A stretch of DNA of 64,000 bases from Sphingobium trunci. GTDB taxonomy: Bacteria > Pseudomonadota > Alphaproteobacteria > Sphingomonadales > Sphingomonadaceae. The notes beneath the pieces are model-generated. The model ran no database searches. It had not been told where the DNA came from and saw only the letters and a list, made by a program, of their open reading frames with translations. Location: positions 1-64,000 of the forward strand of contig NZ_JAKUJY010000004.1 in the NCBI RefSeq assembly GCF_022664535.1. Reading direction: 5' to 3'. Position numbers and translations under genes: made by a program. Positions 1 through 7,720 of the stretch are shown piece after piece. Each line of letters starts with the position of its first letter. Position 1 is the first letter of the stretch.

Positions 1-1
1 C

Positions 2-466
2 GGCCTGCGCATCCGGCGGACGGGCGTTCGCGATGTGGGGGAGTTTCCCGGGCATTGCTGGCTGTCAGCCCTGTTCCCCAGCGGCAAGGCGTTCGGCATC
101 CTGGCCTTTCCGCCGCGCAAGGACGGCACGCCCGCTTATTCGGAGGCCTTCACCTTCGACGGGCGGACCAAACGCTATGGCAAGGTGGTCGAGGCGCCCT
201 GGCTGACCCGGTTCGAGCCGCATGGCGGGGGGCACGACCTGCTGCTGGAGATGGAGGATGGCGAGCGCATCCGGATCGAGGGGCGCACGCACAACAGCAC
301 TTTCCTGGCCAGGGGAACGCCGATGTTCGGCGACTGGACCCATGGCGGGGGACCGCATCCCACGCCCTTGCCCTTCGCACAGGGCGACGCCCTCTATAGC
401 TGGGACGGCGAGAGCGCCTATGGCATGACCGAGCGGTCCCTGCCGATGGAGCGGTGGGAAAATTAG
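2..466 (+). CDS. Conserved hypothetical protein, 5'-truncated
   Basis: The reading frame is open from the window edge to a TAG at 464-466, so only the C-terminal ~154 residues are visible. The GTG at 35 is in frame but has no ribosome site and the frame continues upstream, so the true start lies outside the window. The sequence is rich in Gly, Trp, His and Phe, with alternating short hydrophobic stretches suggesting a beta-barrel or lipocalin-like fold. It resembles uncharacterised proteins found beside acyl-CoA and SDR genes in sphingomonads (possibly the DUF7064 group; this is recall and was not searched). No catalytic motif was recognised. The following SDR begins 50 bases downstream, so the two are probably cotranscribed. 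Confidence 0.6.
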   Translation, partial: GLRIRRTGVRDVGEFPGHCWLSALFPSGKAFGILAFPPRKDGTPAYSEAFTFDGRTKRYGKVVEAPWLTRFEPHGGGHDLLLEMEDGERIRIEGRTHNSTFLARGTPMFGDWTHGGGPHPTPLPFAQGDALYSWDGESAYGMTERSLPMERWEN

Positions 467-516
467 AGGCCGGGGCGCGTGCGACGCCAGCCGATTTCCG
501 GGAAAGGATCGAGGGG

Positions 517-1275
517 ATGCCGCTGTTTGAAGGGAAGGTCGCGCTGGTCACGGGCGGCGCGACCGGGATCGGGCGCGAAACCGCCCTGCGCTATGCCGCC
601 CAAGGCGCGCGGGTGACAGTCGCGGACATCAATGAGGATGAGGGGCGCAACACCATCGGCATGATCGAGGCGGCGGGAGGAGAGGCCATCTTCATCCGCA
701 CCGACGTGACCAGCCCCGCCGATGTCGAGGCGATGGTGGCGCGGACGGTGGAGCGTTTCGGGCGGCTGGATGCGGCGTTCAACAATGCGGGCACGCCGGG
801 CGGCTTCACCAATGTCGTGGATTGCACCATGGCCGAATGGGAACGGACCGTCGCCCTCAATCTGACAAGCGTGTGGCTGTGCATGAAGCATGAGATTCCC
901 GCCATGCTGGCGAGCGGCGGCGGCGCCATCGTCAATACGGCGTCGGAGGCGGCGAACCATCCCGCCCCGCACATGGCGACCTATGTCGCGACCAAAAGCG
1001 GCGTGGTGGGACTGACCCGATCGGCCGCGCTCGACTTTGCCGGGCAGAATGTCCGGGTGAACGCGCTGCTGCCCGGACCCACGGTCACGCCGATGCTGCT
1101 GCGGGGAACGCAGGGGCTGGATCGCTCGCTCGAGGCCTTCGGCGCGGGCCTGCCGATGGGGCGCGTGGGCCAGCCACGCGAGCAGGCCGATGTGGTGATC
1201 TTCCTCACCTCCGAAATGTCGTCCTTCGTCACCGGCATGGCCGTGTCGGTCGATGGCGGCCTCAACCTCCGCTGA
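517..1275 (+). CDS. Short-chain dehydrogenase/reductase (classical SDR)
   Basis: A 252-residue NAD(P)-dependent oxidoreductase of the usual classical SDR length. The Rossmann motif TGGATGIG spans residues 12-19. Asp37 at the end of beta-2 (VADIN) suggests NAD preference. NNAG lies at 89-92 and the catalytic Ser143, Tyr156 and Lys160 are all present. The frame is open further upstream to a GTG at 454, but that overlaps the preceding gene. The ATG at 517 follows GGAAAGGATCGAGGGG and gives the canonical N-terminus. The gene sits between a hypothetical protein and an epimerase-like gene 12 bases downstream. The substrate is an unidentified alcohol or ketone. Confidence 0.9.
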   Translation: MPLFEGKVALVTGGATGIGRETALRYAAQGARVTVADINEDEGRNTIGMIEAAGGEAIFIRTDVTSPADVEAMVARTVERFGRLDAAFNNAGTPGGFTNVVDCTMAEWERTVALNLTSVWLCMKHEIPAMLASGGGAIVNTASEAANHPAPHMATYVATKSGVVGLTRSAALDFAGQNVRVNALLPGPTVTPMLLRGTQGLDRSLEAFGAGLPMGRVGQPREQADVVIFLTSEMSSFVTGMAVSVDGGLNLR

Positions 1276-1287
1276 GGGAGAATGACG

Positions 1288-2214
1288 ATGCTGGAAGGAA
1301 AGAAGATCCTCATCACCGGGCATACCGGACGGATCGGCCAGGCGATCGCGACCCGCTTCGCTTCGTCCTGCGAGATGTGGGGGCTGGCCCGGTACAGCCG
1401 CGAAGGATCGATGGATGCGGCGCGGGCGCTGGGCGTCATTCCGGTGCAGGGCGATTTCGCGCGCGGCTCGCTCGACCAGGTGCCGACCGATTTCGACTAT
1501 GTGCTGCACATCGCCGCCGACGTGATGCCGCCGACCTCGGAAGACGGCATGATCGACAATAGCGATGGCGCGGCACGGCTGATGAAGCATTGCCGCAACG
1601 CCAGGGCTTTCCTGCATGTCTCGGCCACTGGCATCTACCGGCAGCATCCCGATCCGCATCATCTCTATGGCGAGGACGCCGACCTGGGCGGATTCTATGG
1701 CGGCCATTATGCGCCCACCAAGCTGGCCGGAGAGGGCGCCGTGCGCGCCGCTTGCCTGATCCTGGAACTGCCGACGGTCATATGCCGCCAGAATGTGCAA
1801 TATGGCGGCGGACATGAAAGCGGCGGCCTGATCGACCGCTTCCTCGACATTTTCGTGGAAACGGGCGAGGCCTATCTGCCGCCGGAAGGGCCGCTGATCA
1901 TCGGTCCGATCCACGAGGATGATATTTGCGACATCGTGGAACCGTCGCTGGGCATCGCGTCGGTCCCGGCCGGCATCGTCAACTGGAGCGGCGACGAGAT
2001 GGTCGATTGGCAGGAATTGTTCGAATATGCGGGCGAGCTGATCGGCCGGCGGCCGAACTTCATCCGCAAGCCGGAATTCGCCTTTCCCAACTGCATGCCT
2101 GATCCGGCGAAGCGCCGGTCCATCACCGGGCCGCTCAAGGTGCGGTGGAAGGACGGGGTCAGGCGTTCGCTGGAAATGCGTCACCCCGAACTGCGGTTGA
2201 ACGACGTCGGCTGA
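1288..2214 (+). CDS. NAD(P)-dependent epimerase/dehydratase-like extended SDR
   Basis: A 308-residue extended SDR. The nucleotide-binding GHTGRIG is at residues 11-17, and the active-site pair Tyr141/Lys145 falls in HYAPTK. An ATG at 1282 is also in frame, but GAGGGAG ends one base before it. The ATG at 1288 has a 7-base spacing and is preferred. It is cotranscribed with the SDR 12 bases upstream. Members of this family act on nucleotide sugars or on hydroxysteroid- and isoprenoid-like alcohols. The setting beside an SDR favours a catabolic alcohol dehydrogenase or isomerase over sugar metabolism, but that is inference. Confidence 0.82.
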   Translation: MLEGKKILITGHTGRIGQAIATRFASSCEMWGLARYSREGSMDAARALGVIPVQGDFARGSLDQVPTDFDYVLHIAADVMPPTSEDGMIDNSDGAARLMKHCRNARAFLHVSATGIYRQHPDPHHLYGEDADLGGFYGGHYAPTKLAGEGAVRAACLILELPTVICRQNVQYGGGHESGGLIDRFLDIFVETGEAYLPPEGPLIIGPIHEDDICDIVEPSLGIASVPAGIVNWSGDEMVDWQELFEYAGELIGRRPNFIRKPEFAFPNCMPDPAKRRSITGPLKVRWKDGVRRSLEMRHPELRLNDVG

Positions 2215-2297
2215 TGACCGGCGGGGCAGGAGCTGACCCGGCCGGCCCGGCCCTCGACAATCTGCCGCATGAAAGTTTCGATATGACAGGAAGATCG

Positions 2298-2312
2298 CTA
2301 ACCGTTTCCTAA
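2298..2312 (+). promoter_or_regulatory. Degenerate CtrA-like box upstream of pilus operon
   Basis: Two CTAA tetramers flank exactly seven bases (CTAA-N7-CTAA), the spacing of the alphaproteobacterial CtrA box TTAA-N7-TTAA with the first base of each half changed. The site lies in an AT-rich intergenic stretch 62 bases before the pilus subunit start. It is a weak match. CtrA control of pilus and surface genes is known in this class. Confidence 0.3.
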
Positions 2313-2373
2313 CCTTTTTCCCATATATTGATCTACATTAAGGCGTTTCAACTTTGAGTTGGGAGGGGGCGTC

Positions 2374-2856
2374 GTGCGCAAGTCATGCATAATTGCAGCC
2401 TTGTTCTTTCTGCCGAATACGGCGTGGGCAACAGATGCCACAACCACCATGGGGGTTTCGGCGACAGTGCTGAACGCCTGTCTGGTCACGGCAACCAGTA
2501 TGGCGTTCGGAACCTATAATCCCACTTCATCGACGCCGACGGATGCGACCAGCACGATCAATGTCACCTGTACGCCCGGAACTGCATTCAATGTCGGATT
2601 GAATGCGGGCAGTACGGGCGGAGCCACGGTTTCCACCCGGCAGATGTTGAACGGCGCTACTCCGCTCAGCTATTCGCTTTACAGCAATTCAGGACGCAGC
2701 ACCAATTGGGGTAATACGCCGGGAACCGATACGGTCGCGCAGACCGCGTCGACCATCCTGCCGATATCCTTCACCGTCTATGGCCGAATCCCTCAACAAC
2801 AGAATGTTGGGGCCGGAAGCTACACGGATACTGTCACTGTTACTCTGAGCTACTGA
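2374..2856 (+). CDS. Spore coat protein U-domain pilus subunit (Csu-type)
   Basis: A 160-residue secreted protein. Residues 1-19 form a signal peptide ending in AWA. The rest is a spore-coat-U (SCPU) beta-sandwich with two cysteines (LNACLV and VTCTP) and the C-terminal Tyr typical of donor-strand pilins. The GTG at 2374 follows GGGAGGGGG at good spacing. The in-frame TTG at 2359 would place that ribosome site inside the gene. It is the first gene of a four-gene chaperone-usher operon (subunit, chaperone, usher, subunit) and is probably the main shaft subunit of an archaic (sigma-class) pilus used in attachment and biofilm. Confidence 0.85.
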   Translation: MRKSCIIAALFFLPNTAWATDATTTMGVSATVLNACLVTATSMAFGTYNPTSSTPTDATSTINVTCTPGTAFNVGLNAGSTGGATVSTRQMLNGATPLSYSLYSNSGRSTNWGNTPGTDTVAQTASTILPISFTVYGRIPQQQNVGAGSYTDTVTVTLSY

Positions 2857-2869
2857 AGAGACATCAGCC

Positions 2870-3607
2870 ATGACTGGAAAATCATATGGCGCCTGGTCCG
2901 GATGGGGGCTGGCGGTGAGGGGATTGTGCGCGCTGCTGACGGCGGTCACGGCGCCGGCGGATGCGGCGGCGCTGCGAATCCTGCCGGTACGGATCGAGAT
3001 GGTGGCGGAAAGGCAATTCTGTGCCTTCAGCATCGCCAATGACGATGCGGCCGCGACGACGGTGCAGATCAGGGGCTTTGGCTGGCGCAAGGACAGCGCG
3101 GGCAATGACGAGCTGGATCCGGAAACCGGCCCGATGGTCAATCCGTCGATCGTCAGCATAGCCGGCGGCGAAAGCCGCCTGATCCGATGCAGCCTGCCCG
3201 CCAAGGCGGGATCGCGGGAAGAAAGCTACCGGCTTGTGATTGACGAACTGCCCACATCGGCGGCGGAGCCAGGCACGGTGCGAACCCTGTTGCGCGTCAG
3301 CATTCCCCTGTTCCGTGTCCAGTCCGGCGCATCCCCGCAACTGCGCTGGTCGCTGGGCAAGGGTGCGGACGGACCGCTACTCATGCTCGCCAATCAGGGC
3401 GACCGTCATATCCAGGCGGTGGGCGTGAATCTGCGTCTCGCGAACGGAAGCGCGCAGGCCGTGAAGCTGGATCGCGGCTTCTACCTTCTGGCTGACGGGC
3501 AGATCATGCTGCCGGTCGGACCGCTGGATGGTAGCAGCATTGCCGGAGTGGACGTGCAAACGACCCAGGGAAAGCTGGCCGCTTCCCGCGCCGGCAGCGA
3601 GCGGTGA
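2870..3607 (+). CDS. Periplasmic pilus chaperone (PapD-like, CsuC-type)
   Basis: A 245-residue protein with an N-terminal hydrophobic segment (about residues 14-33) ending in ADA, read as a signal peptide. Two immunoglobulin-like lobes of the fimbrial chaperone family follow (about 35-150 and 155-235). Its role is to bind SCPU subunits in the periplasm, complete their fold by donor-strand complementation and hand them to the usher. It lies 13 bases after the first pilin and 12 bases before the usher. Identification rests on the overall pattern and on operon context, which is diagnostic. Confidence 0.85.
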   Translation: MTGKSYGAWSGWGLAVRGLCALLTAVTAPADAAALRILPVRIEMVAERQFCAFSIANDDAAATTVQIRGFGWRKDSAGNDELDPETGPMVNPSIVSIAGGESRLIRCSLPAKAGSREESYRLVIDELPTSAAEPGTVRTLLRVSIPLFRVQSGASPQLRWSLGKGADGPLLMLANQGDRHIQAVGVNLRLANGSAQAVKLDRGFYLLADGQIMLPVGPLDGSSIAGVDVQTTQGKLAASRAGSER

Positions 3608-3619
3608 GGCCAGCGTTCG

Positions 3620-6004
3620 ATGGCAACCGCCCCTGCATGGCGACGGGTGGGGCAGGGCGCATCGATTTTGGCCATCGCCGTGCCCATGGCCCTGCCGTGG
3701 CAGGCCATTGCGTCGGACCTGCCCGTCGCCATCGCGGTTCCCATGGTTTCGAAGCCTGACGCGCGGCCGCCCGAAGCACAATCCCCGGTGCGCGCCATGC
3801 CGGTCGGTGTGGTCATCAACGGCCGGCCGCTCGTCGAACCCTGCCTGATCGTGAGCAGGCAGGGGCAATTGTTCGTCCGGCAGGACATGCCCCGCCAATG
3901 GGGCCTGCGATTGCCGGAGGGGATGACGACAATCAGCGTGGATGGAGCGGATTTTTCCTTGCTGGATGGCCTGCCGGGTCTGTCGGCCCGGCTGGACAGC
4001 ACGGGCGCGACGCTGCTGATCGATGCGGCGCCGTCGCTGTTCCCCGGCGCGCATGTCGGCGGCGGGCAGCGCAGCTTGCCGGTCATGGAAGCGGCACCGG
4101 CCCAATATATCGGCTATGATCTCTCCCTGTCGCGGACGAGCGGGCAATGGGCCGCCTCCGCCTTTCTGGACGCGGGCGTTTCGGGCGGCTGGGGCGTCCT
4201 CGGCACGACGGCGCTGGTACAGCAGGGCATGGGCAGCCGGGCTGTGGTCCGGCTCGACAGCAATTTCATTCGCGATTTTCCCGACGAGCGCCTCCGGCTG
4301 ATATTGGGCGATGCGGTGACGCGGGGAGCCGACTGGAACCAGCCGGTTCGCTTTGCCGGAGTGAGGCTGGGCACGGATTTCTCGCTGGCGCCCGATGATA
4401 TCACCTATGCCCTGCCGCGCTTTTCCGGATCGTCCGCCCTGCCGTCGGTGGTGGAACTGGCGGCGGCCAGCAGCCGCCAGACCCTCACCATGCAGCCGGG
4501 CGATTTCACCATCGACTATCAGCCTGTCTTCACCGGCGCGGGGGAGGTGACGATGACCGTCCGCGACGCCAATGGCGCGGCACGCACCGTCACGCGCAGC
4601 TTCTACACCAGTCCGCGCCTGCTGCGCGAAGGGCTGGACGACTTTTCCCTGGAGGCCGGGTTCCTGCGCAGGAATTTCGGAGGGCGCAGTTTTTCCTATG
4701 GCGCGCCCTTTGGCGCGGGTTTCTGGCGGCATGGCCTGGGCGGTGGGCTGACATTGGCGGGGCGCGTCGAGGCGAGCGGGGACGTGCAGATGGCGGGGCT
4801 GGGGCTGGGCCTGATCCTGTCCTCCTGGGGTGAGGTGACATTGTCGGGGGCGGGGTCGCAAAGCCGTTCCGGTGACGGGTTCATGTGGCGCGCGCAGTTC
4901 CAGCGGATCACGCCGCGCTATTCCGTCACCGCCAGCTATCAGGAGGAAGGCGCTGCCTTCGTGCAGGTTGGGGATGCGTTGCCGTCCCTGGACAAGCGCC
5001 GCGAGTTCATCGTGGCGGGCAGCCTGCCCCTGGGCCGCATCGGCAGCGTGAATGCCAATTATCTGGAGAATGACATGGGGCAGGGGCATCATTTTGCCAC
5101 CGGATCGCTGTCCTATGGGGGCAATATCGGGCCTGCCTGGCTGGCGTTTGGCGTGCGGCAGACGAGGACGGCGGAACAACGGAATAACAGCCTGTTCGGA
5201 TCGTTCACCCTGCCCCTGGGCGCACGCTCCAGCGCGGGGCTGTTCGTCGATGGAAAACGCATTGCCGCCAGCGTCACCCATACGCCGCCGCCGGACGAGG
5301 GTTGGGGCTATCGCCTTCTCGCCTCACGCGAAGAGGGGGGTGTTGCGATCGCGGAAGGCGGCCTGACATGGCGCACGGCGGCGGGCGACATCGATCTGTC
5401 GGCGAGCCGCTGGGGCGACACCGAAGCCGTGCGTCTGCAGGCGAGGGGCGCGTTGTTGCGGGCGGGCGGGCGGATCGTTGCCGTTCCGCAGCTCGACTAT
5501 GCCTTTGCCGTCGTCGATGTGACCGCGGATCAGGAGGTGACCGTCCTTTTCGAAAATCGCCCGGTGGCCCGCAAGGCGGGGGAGGGCCGCCGGGCTGTCA
5601 TTACCGGGCTGCAACCCTATTCGGTCAATCGGATCGCCGTGGATCTGGACGATCTGCCCATCGACACGATGGTCATGTCGGCCGAGAAAAGCGTGGTTCC
5701 AGGCTACAGGCAAGCCGTCAGGGTCAATTTTGGGGGACCGTCCGCCCGTCCCGTCACATTGCATGTGGTCGATGCGGGCGGCGCCGCCGTCCCGGAAGGC
5801 CTGGCCGTCTCCACCGGCGGTTCCGTTTCCGGAATCAGCGGCCATGACGGCGCGATATTTCTGGCCGATGCACAGGAAGGGCAGGAGGTCGTGCTGAGAG
5901 GAGCGGCCACGGCATGCCGCGCCGTCGTTCCGGCCTTGCCTGTCGGCCAGTCCATGGCGAAGATCGCGCCTGTGCCCTGCATGCCATTGCCGGAGGGACA
6001 ATGA
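3620..6004 (+). CDS. Outer-membrane fimbrial usher (CsuD-type)
   Basis: A 794-residue outer-membrane usher, the normal length for the family. A signal peptide covers about residues 1-32. The remainder shows the alternating beta-barrel pattern. The usher periplasmic N-domain (about 50-140), the 24-strand barrel with plug (about 160-640) and C-terminal domains are inferred from position. The ATG at 3620 follows GGTGAGG. It secretes and assembles the flanking SCPU subunits. Its stop overlaps the start of the next pilin (ATGA), showing translational coupling. Confidence 0.9.
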   Translation: MATAPAWRRVGQGASILAIAVPMALPWQAIASDLPVAIAVPMVSKPDARPPEAQSPVRAMPVGVVINGRPLVEPCLIVSRQGQLFVRQDMPRQWGLRLPEGMTTISVDGADFSLLDGLPGLSARLDSTGATLLIDAAPSLFPGAHVGGGQRSLPVMEAAPAQYIGYDLSLSRTSGQWAASAFLDAGVSGGWGVLGTTALVQQGMGSRAVVRLDSNFIRDFPDERLRLILGDAVTRGADWNQPVRFAGVRLGTDFSLAPDDITYALPRFSGSSALPSVVELAAASSRQTLTMQPGDFTIDYQPVFTGAGEVTMTVRDANGAARTVTRSFYTSPRLLREGLDDFSLEAGFLRRNFGGRSFSYGAPFGAGFWRHGLGGGLTLAGRVEASGDVQMAGLGLGLILSSWGEVTLSGAGSQSRSGDGFMWRAQFQRITPRYSVTASYQEEGAAFVQVGDALPSLDKRREFIVAGSLPLGRIGSVNANYLENDMGQGHHFATGSLSYGGNIGPAWLAFGVRQTRTAEQRNNSLFGSFTLPLGARSSAGLFVDGKRIAASVTHTPPPDEGWGYRLLASREEGGVAIAEGGLTWRTAAGDIDLSASRWGDTEAVRLQARGALLRAGGRIVAVPQLDYAFAVVDVTADQEVTVLFENRPVARKAGEGRRAVITGLQPYSVNRIAVDLDDLPIDTMVMSAEKSVVPGYRQAVRVNFGGPSARPVTLHVVDAGGAAVPEGLAVSTGGSVSGISGHDGAIFLADAQEGQEVVLRGAATACRAVVPALPVGQSMAKIAPVPCMPLPEGQ

Positions 6005-6477
6005 TGAAGGCTATCGGATATGGGCTGGTCGCGCTGGCCGGGATGACCATGGCCACGCCGGGCTGGGCCTGCACGCTGTGCAGTTGTTCGGCTTCGACCA
6101 CGGGCGTGAGCTTTGGCGGTTACGACCCCGGTGCCTCCAGCCCCAAGGACGGCTCCGGCACCGTCTCGTTGAGCTGCACCGGCCTCGTTTCGCTGGCCGG
6201 AACCATAGACATGGCCATGAGCCCCGGCAATTCGGGCAATGCGCTCGCCCGCAAAATGACGCAGGGTGCCGCGAGCCTGAACTATAATCTCTATACCAAC
6301 AGCAGCCGGACAACGATCTGGGGCACGGGTTCGGCAGGCACCAGCATCGTCAGCGCCACATTGACGGGCCTTTTGTCCTTCAGCCAGACCGTTCCCGTCT
6401 ATGGCCGGATTCCCGCGGGCCAATGGGTGCAGGCCGGCCCCTATGCAGACAGCGTGATCGTCACCATCACCTATTGA
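6001..6477 (+). CDS. Spore coat protein U-domain pilin, probable tip subunit
   Basis: A 158-residue secreted SCPU protein. The signal peptide ends near GWA at residue 23, followed by an unusually Cys-rich mature start (CTLCSCS). The C-terminus again ends in Tyr. The start at 6001 overlaps the usher stop and is preceded by CGGAGGG; the adjacent ATG at 6004 is an alternative. As last gene of the operon it occupies the place of the tip adhesin (CsuE) in the Csu system, but it is short for a two-domain tip protein. It overlaps the convergent PAS gene by 11 bases. Confidence 0.8.
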   Translation: MMKAIGYGLVALAGMTMATPGWACTLCSCSASTTGVSFGGYDPGASSPKDGSGTVSLSCTGLVSLAGTIDMAMSPGNSGNALARKMTQGAASLNYNLYTNSSRTTIWGTGSAGTSIVSATLTGLLSFSQTVPVYGRIPAGQWVQAGPYADSVIVTITY

Positions 6478-7384
6478 GGGACGAGGGGCTGCCTTCCGCC
6501 GCCGTGCCGATCAGGAAGACGCCCCCCACCTGTCCATCGGCCACGTGAAGCGGCGCGGCATGGAGCCAGATCGCCTTGCTTCCGGCGTCGTTGCCCACAA
6601 GCCCGGCCGCCATGCCGAACGGGGTTCCGGAGGTCAGCAGGTCTTCCATGGCGTCGCTGATCGTTGCCCGGCTCGAAGCATCGAACAGGGTGGCGAACCT
6701 GACGCCGATAATGCGGCTTTCATCAGTGCCCAGCCATCGCGCGAGCGCGGAAGAGGCATGGGTCACATTGCCCCTGATATTGAAACTGCCCCTGGCGAGG
6801 CCCGGCATGTCGTCGATGAGCGCCTCATAGGCTGCGGTCCGCGCATCATGATCGCGCAACGTTATCCGGTCGCTGATTTCATCGGACAACAAGGCGAAGC
6901 CGCCGGGGAAGGGCGTGATCCGAAAGCGGAAGACCTGGGACTTTCGGCCGGGCATGTTGAGCTCGAACTCTTCCGCGAGGCCGGTTTCGCGTACCCGGTC
7001 GAGCGCGCGCGCGATGAAATGATGCTCCTGGTCGGCCAGCAACTGAGGCAGCGGTGTTCCGCGCACTTCCTGTTCGCTCACTTCCATGCATTGGCGGGCT
7101 GCAAGATTGATACGTACCACATGGAGATTTTCGTCGGTCAGGATGACCTGCGTCGAAATCATGTCGAGCAGGATATCGAACCCGGCGGACGGATGGCTGA
7201 TGTCGGGAAGATGCCGCTGGCCCTTGGACAGGCGAAGGAACAATTCGGTCGAAATCAGCGAGAGATTGATATTGCCATGATTCATGATGTGGACGGGTTC
7301 GTTCAGCGCGTGCCGCGAATGGGCCGCGAAATGCCGAATCAGAGCCGTCGCGGTAACAATCTGGCCTGAGGGAATGTCGTCCAA
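6467..7384 (-). CDS. PAS-domain protein without output domain
   Basis: Two PAS-like sensor folds occupy the central and C-terminal parts. The first has ILTDENLHVVRIN and a PLPQLLADQE region; the second has a RGNVTHASSALARWLG motif. No histidine kinase, GGDEF, EAL or DNA-binding module follows, so it may signal through a partner. The open frame begins with an ATG at 7447, but AGGAGAGAGAGGGAG just upstream of a TTG at 7384 is a much better ribosome site, and the residues it would otherwise encode are a simple Arg/Glu run. The TTG start gives 305 residues. Its placement between a pilus operon and an adhesin suggests a role in surface attachment control. Confidence 0.7.
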   Translation of the reverse strand: MDDIPSGQIVTATALIRHFAAHSRHALNEPVHIMNHGNINLSLISTELFLRLSKGQRHLPDISHPSAGFDILLDMISTQVILTDENLHVVRINLAARQCMEVSEQEVRGTPLPQLLADQEHHFIARALDRVRETGLAEEFELNMPGRKSQVFRFRITPFPGGFALLSDEISDRITLRDHDARTAAYEALIDDMPGLARGSFNIRGNVTHASSALARWLGTDESRIIGVRFATLFDASSRATISDAMEDLLTSGTPFGMAAGLVGNDAGSKAIWLHAAPLHVADGQVGGVFLIGTAAEGSPSSLNR

Positions 7385-7720
7385 TATCCTGCGCTCCCTC
7401 TCTCTCCTGGCATGGCCGCGCGATGTTCGTAATTTACATCCGGGCATTCAGCCTTGTTGAAACGCTATCGTAACGATGATTCTCTGTCGATCCGATATTG
7501 CCAAAAAAATCCTGCTAAATCATCAAAATTGAGAGTTTTTCTGAATTGCCGGGCCGATCCGGGTGGCCATTCGCGATATGTATTTTTCGTAAAATCACGC
7601 TCCCCGGCCTTCGCACGCTTTTAGCCGCGAGCGTTGCATCCTGCTCCTGGGAGATGGAATATTCGGCTCAACCGATCACAGGAGAGGTGAGCGGATGTTC
7701 CTGGCAACAGGGGCCAGGTC

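Noticed and set aside
2-466. GTG at 35 as the true start of the first gene
   Set aside because: The frame is open to the window edge and no ribosome site precedes the GTG, so the gene is most likely truncated by the window.
463-2184. A 573-codon minus-strand frame opposite the SDR and epimerase genes
   Set aside because: Antisense shadow: low-complexity His/Arg/Asp-rich translation with no family pattern, while the plus strand has complete SDR motifs.
3377-5281. A 634-codon minus-strand frame opposite the usher gene
   Set aside because: Overlaps the chaperone and usher genes, whose signal peptides, spacing and operon order are convincing. The antisense product has no recognisable features.
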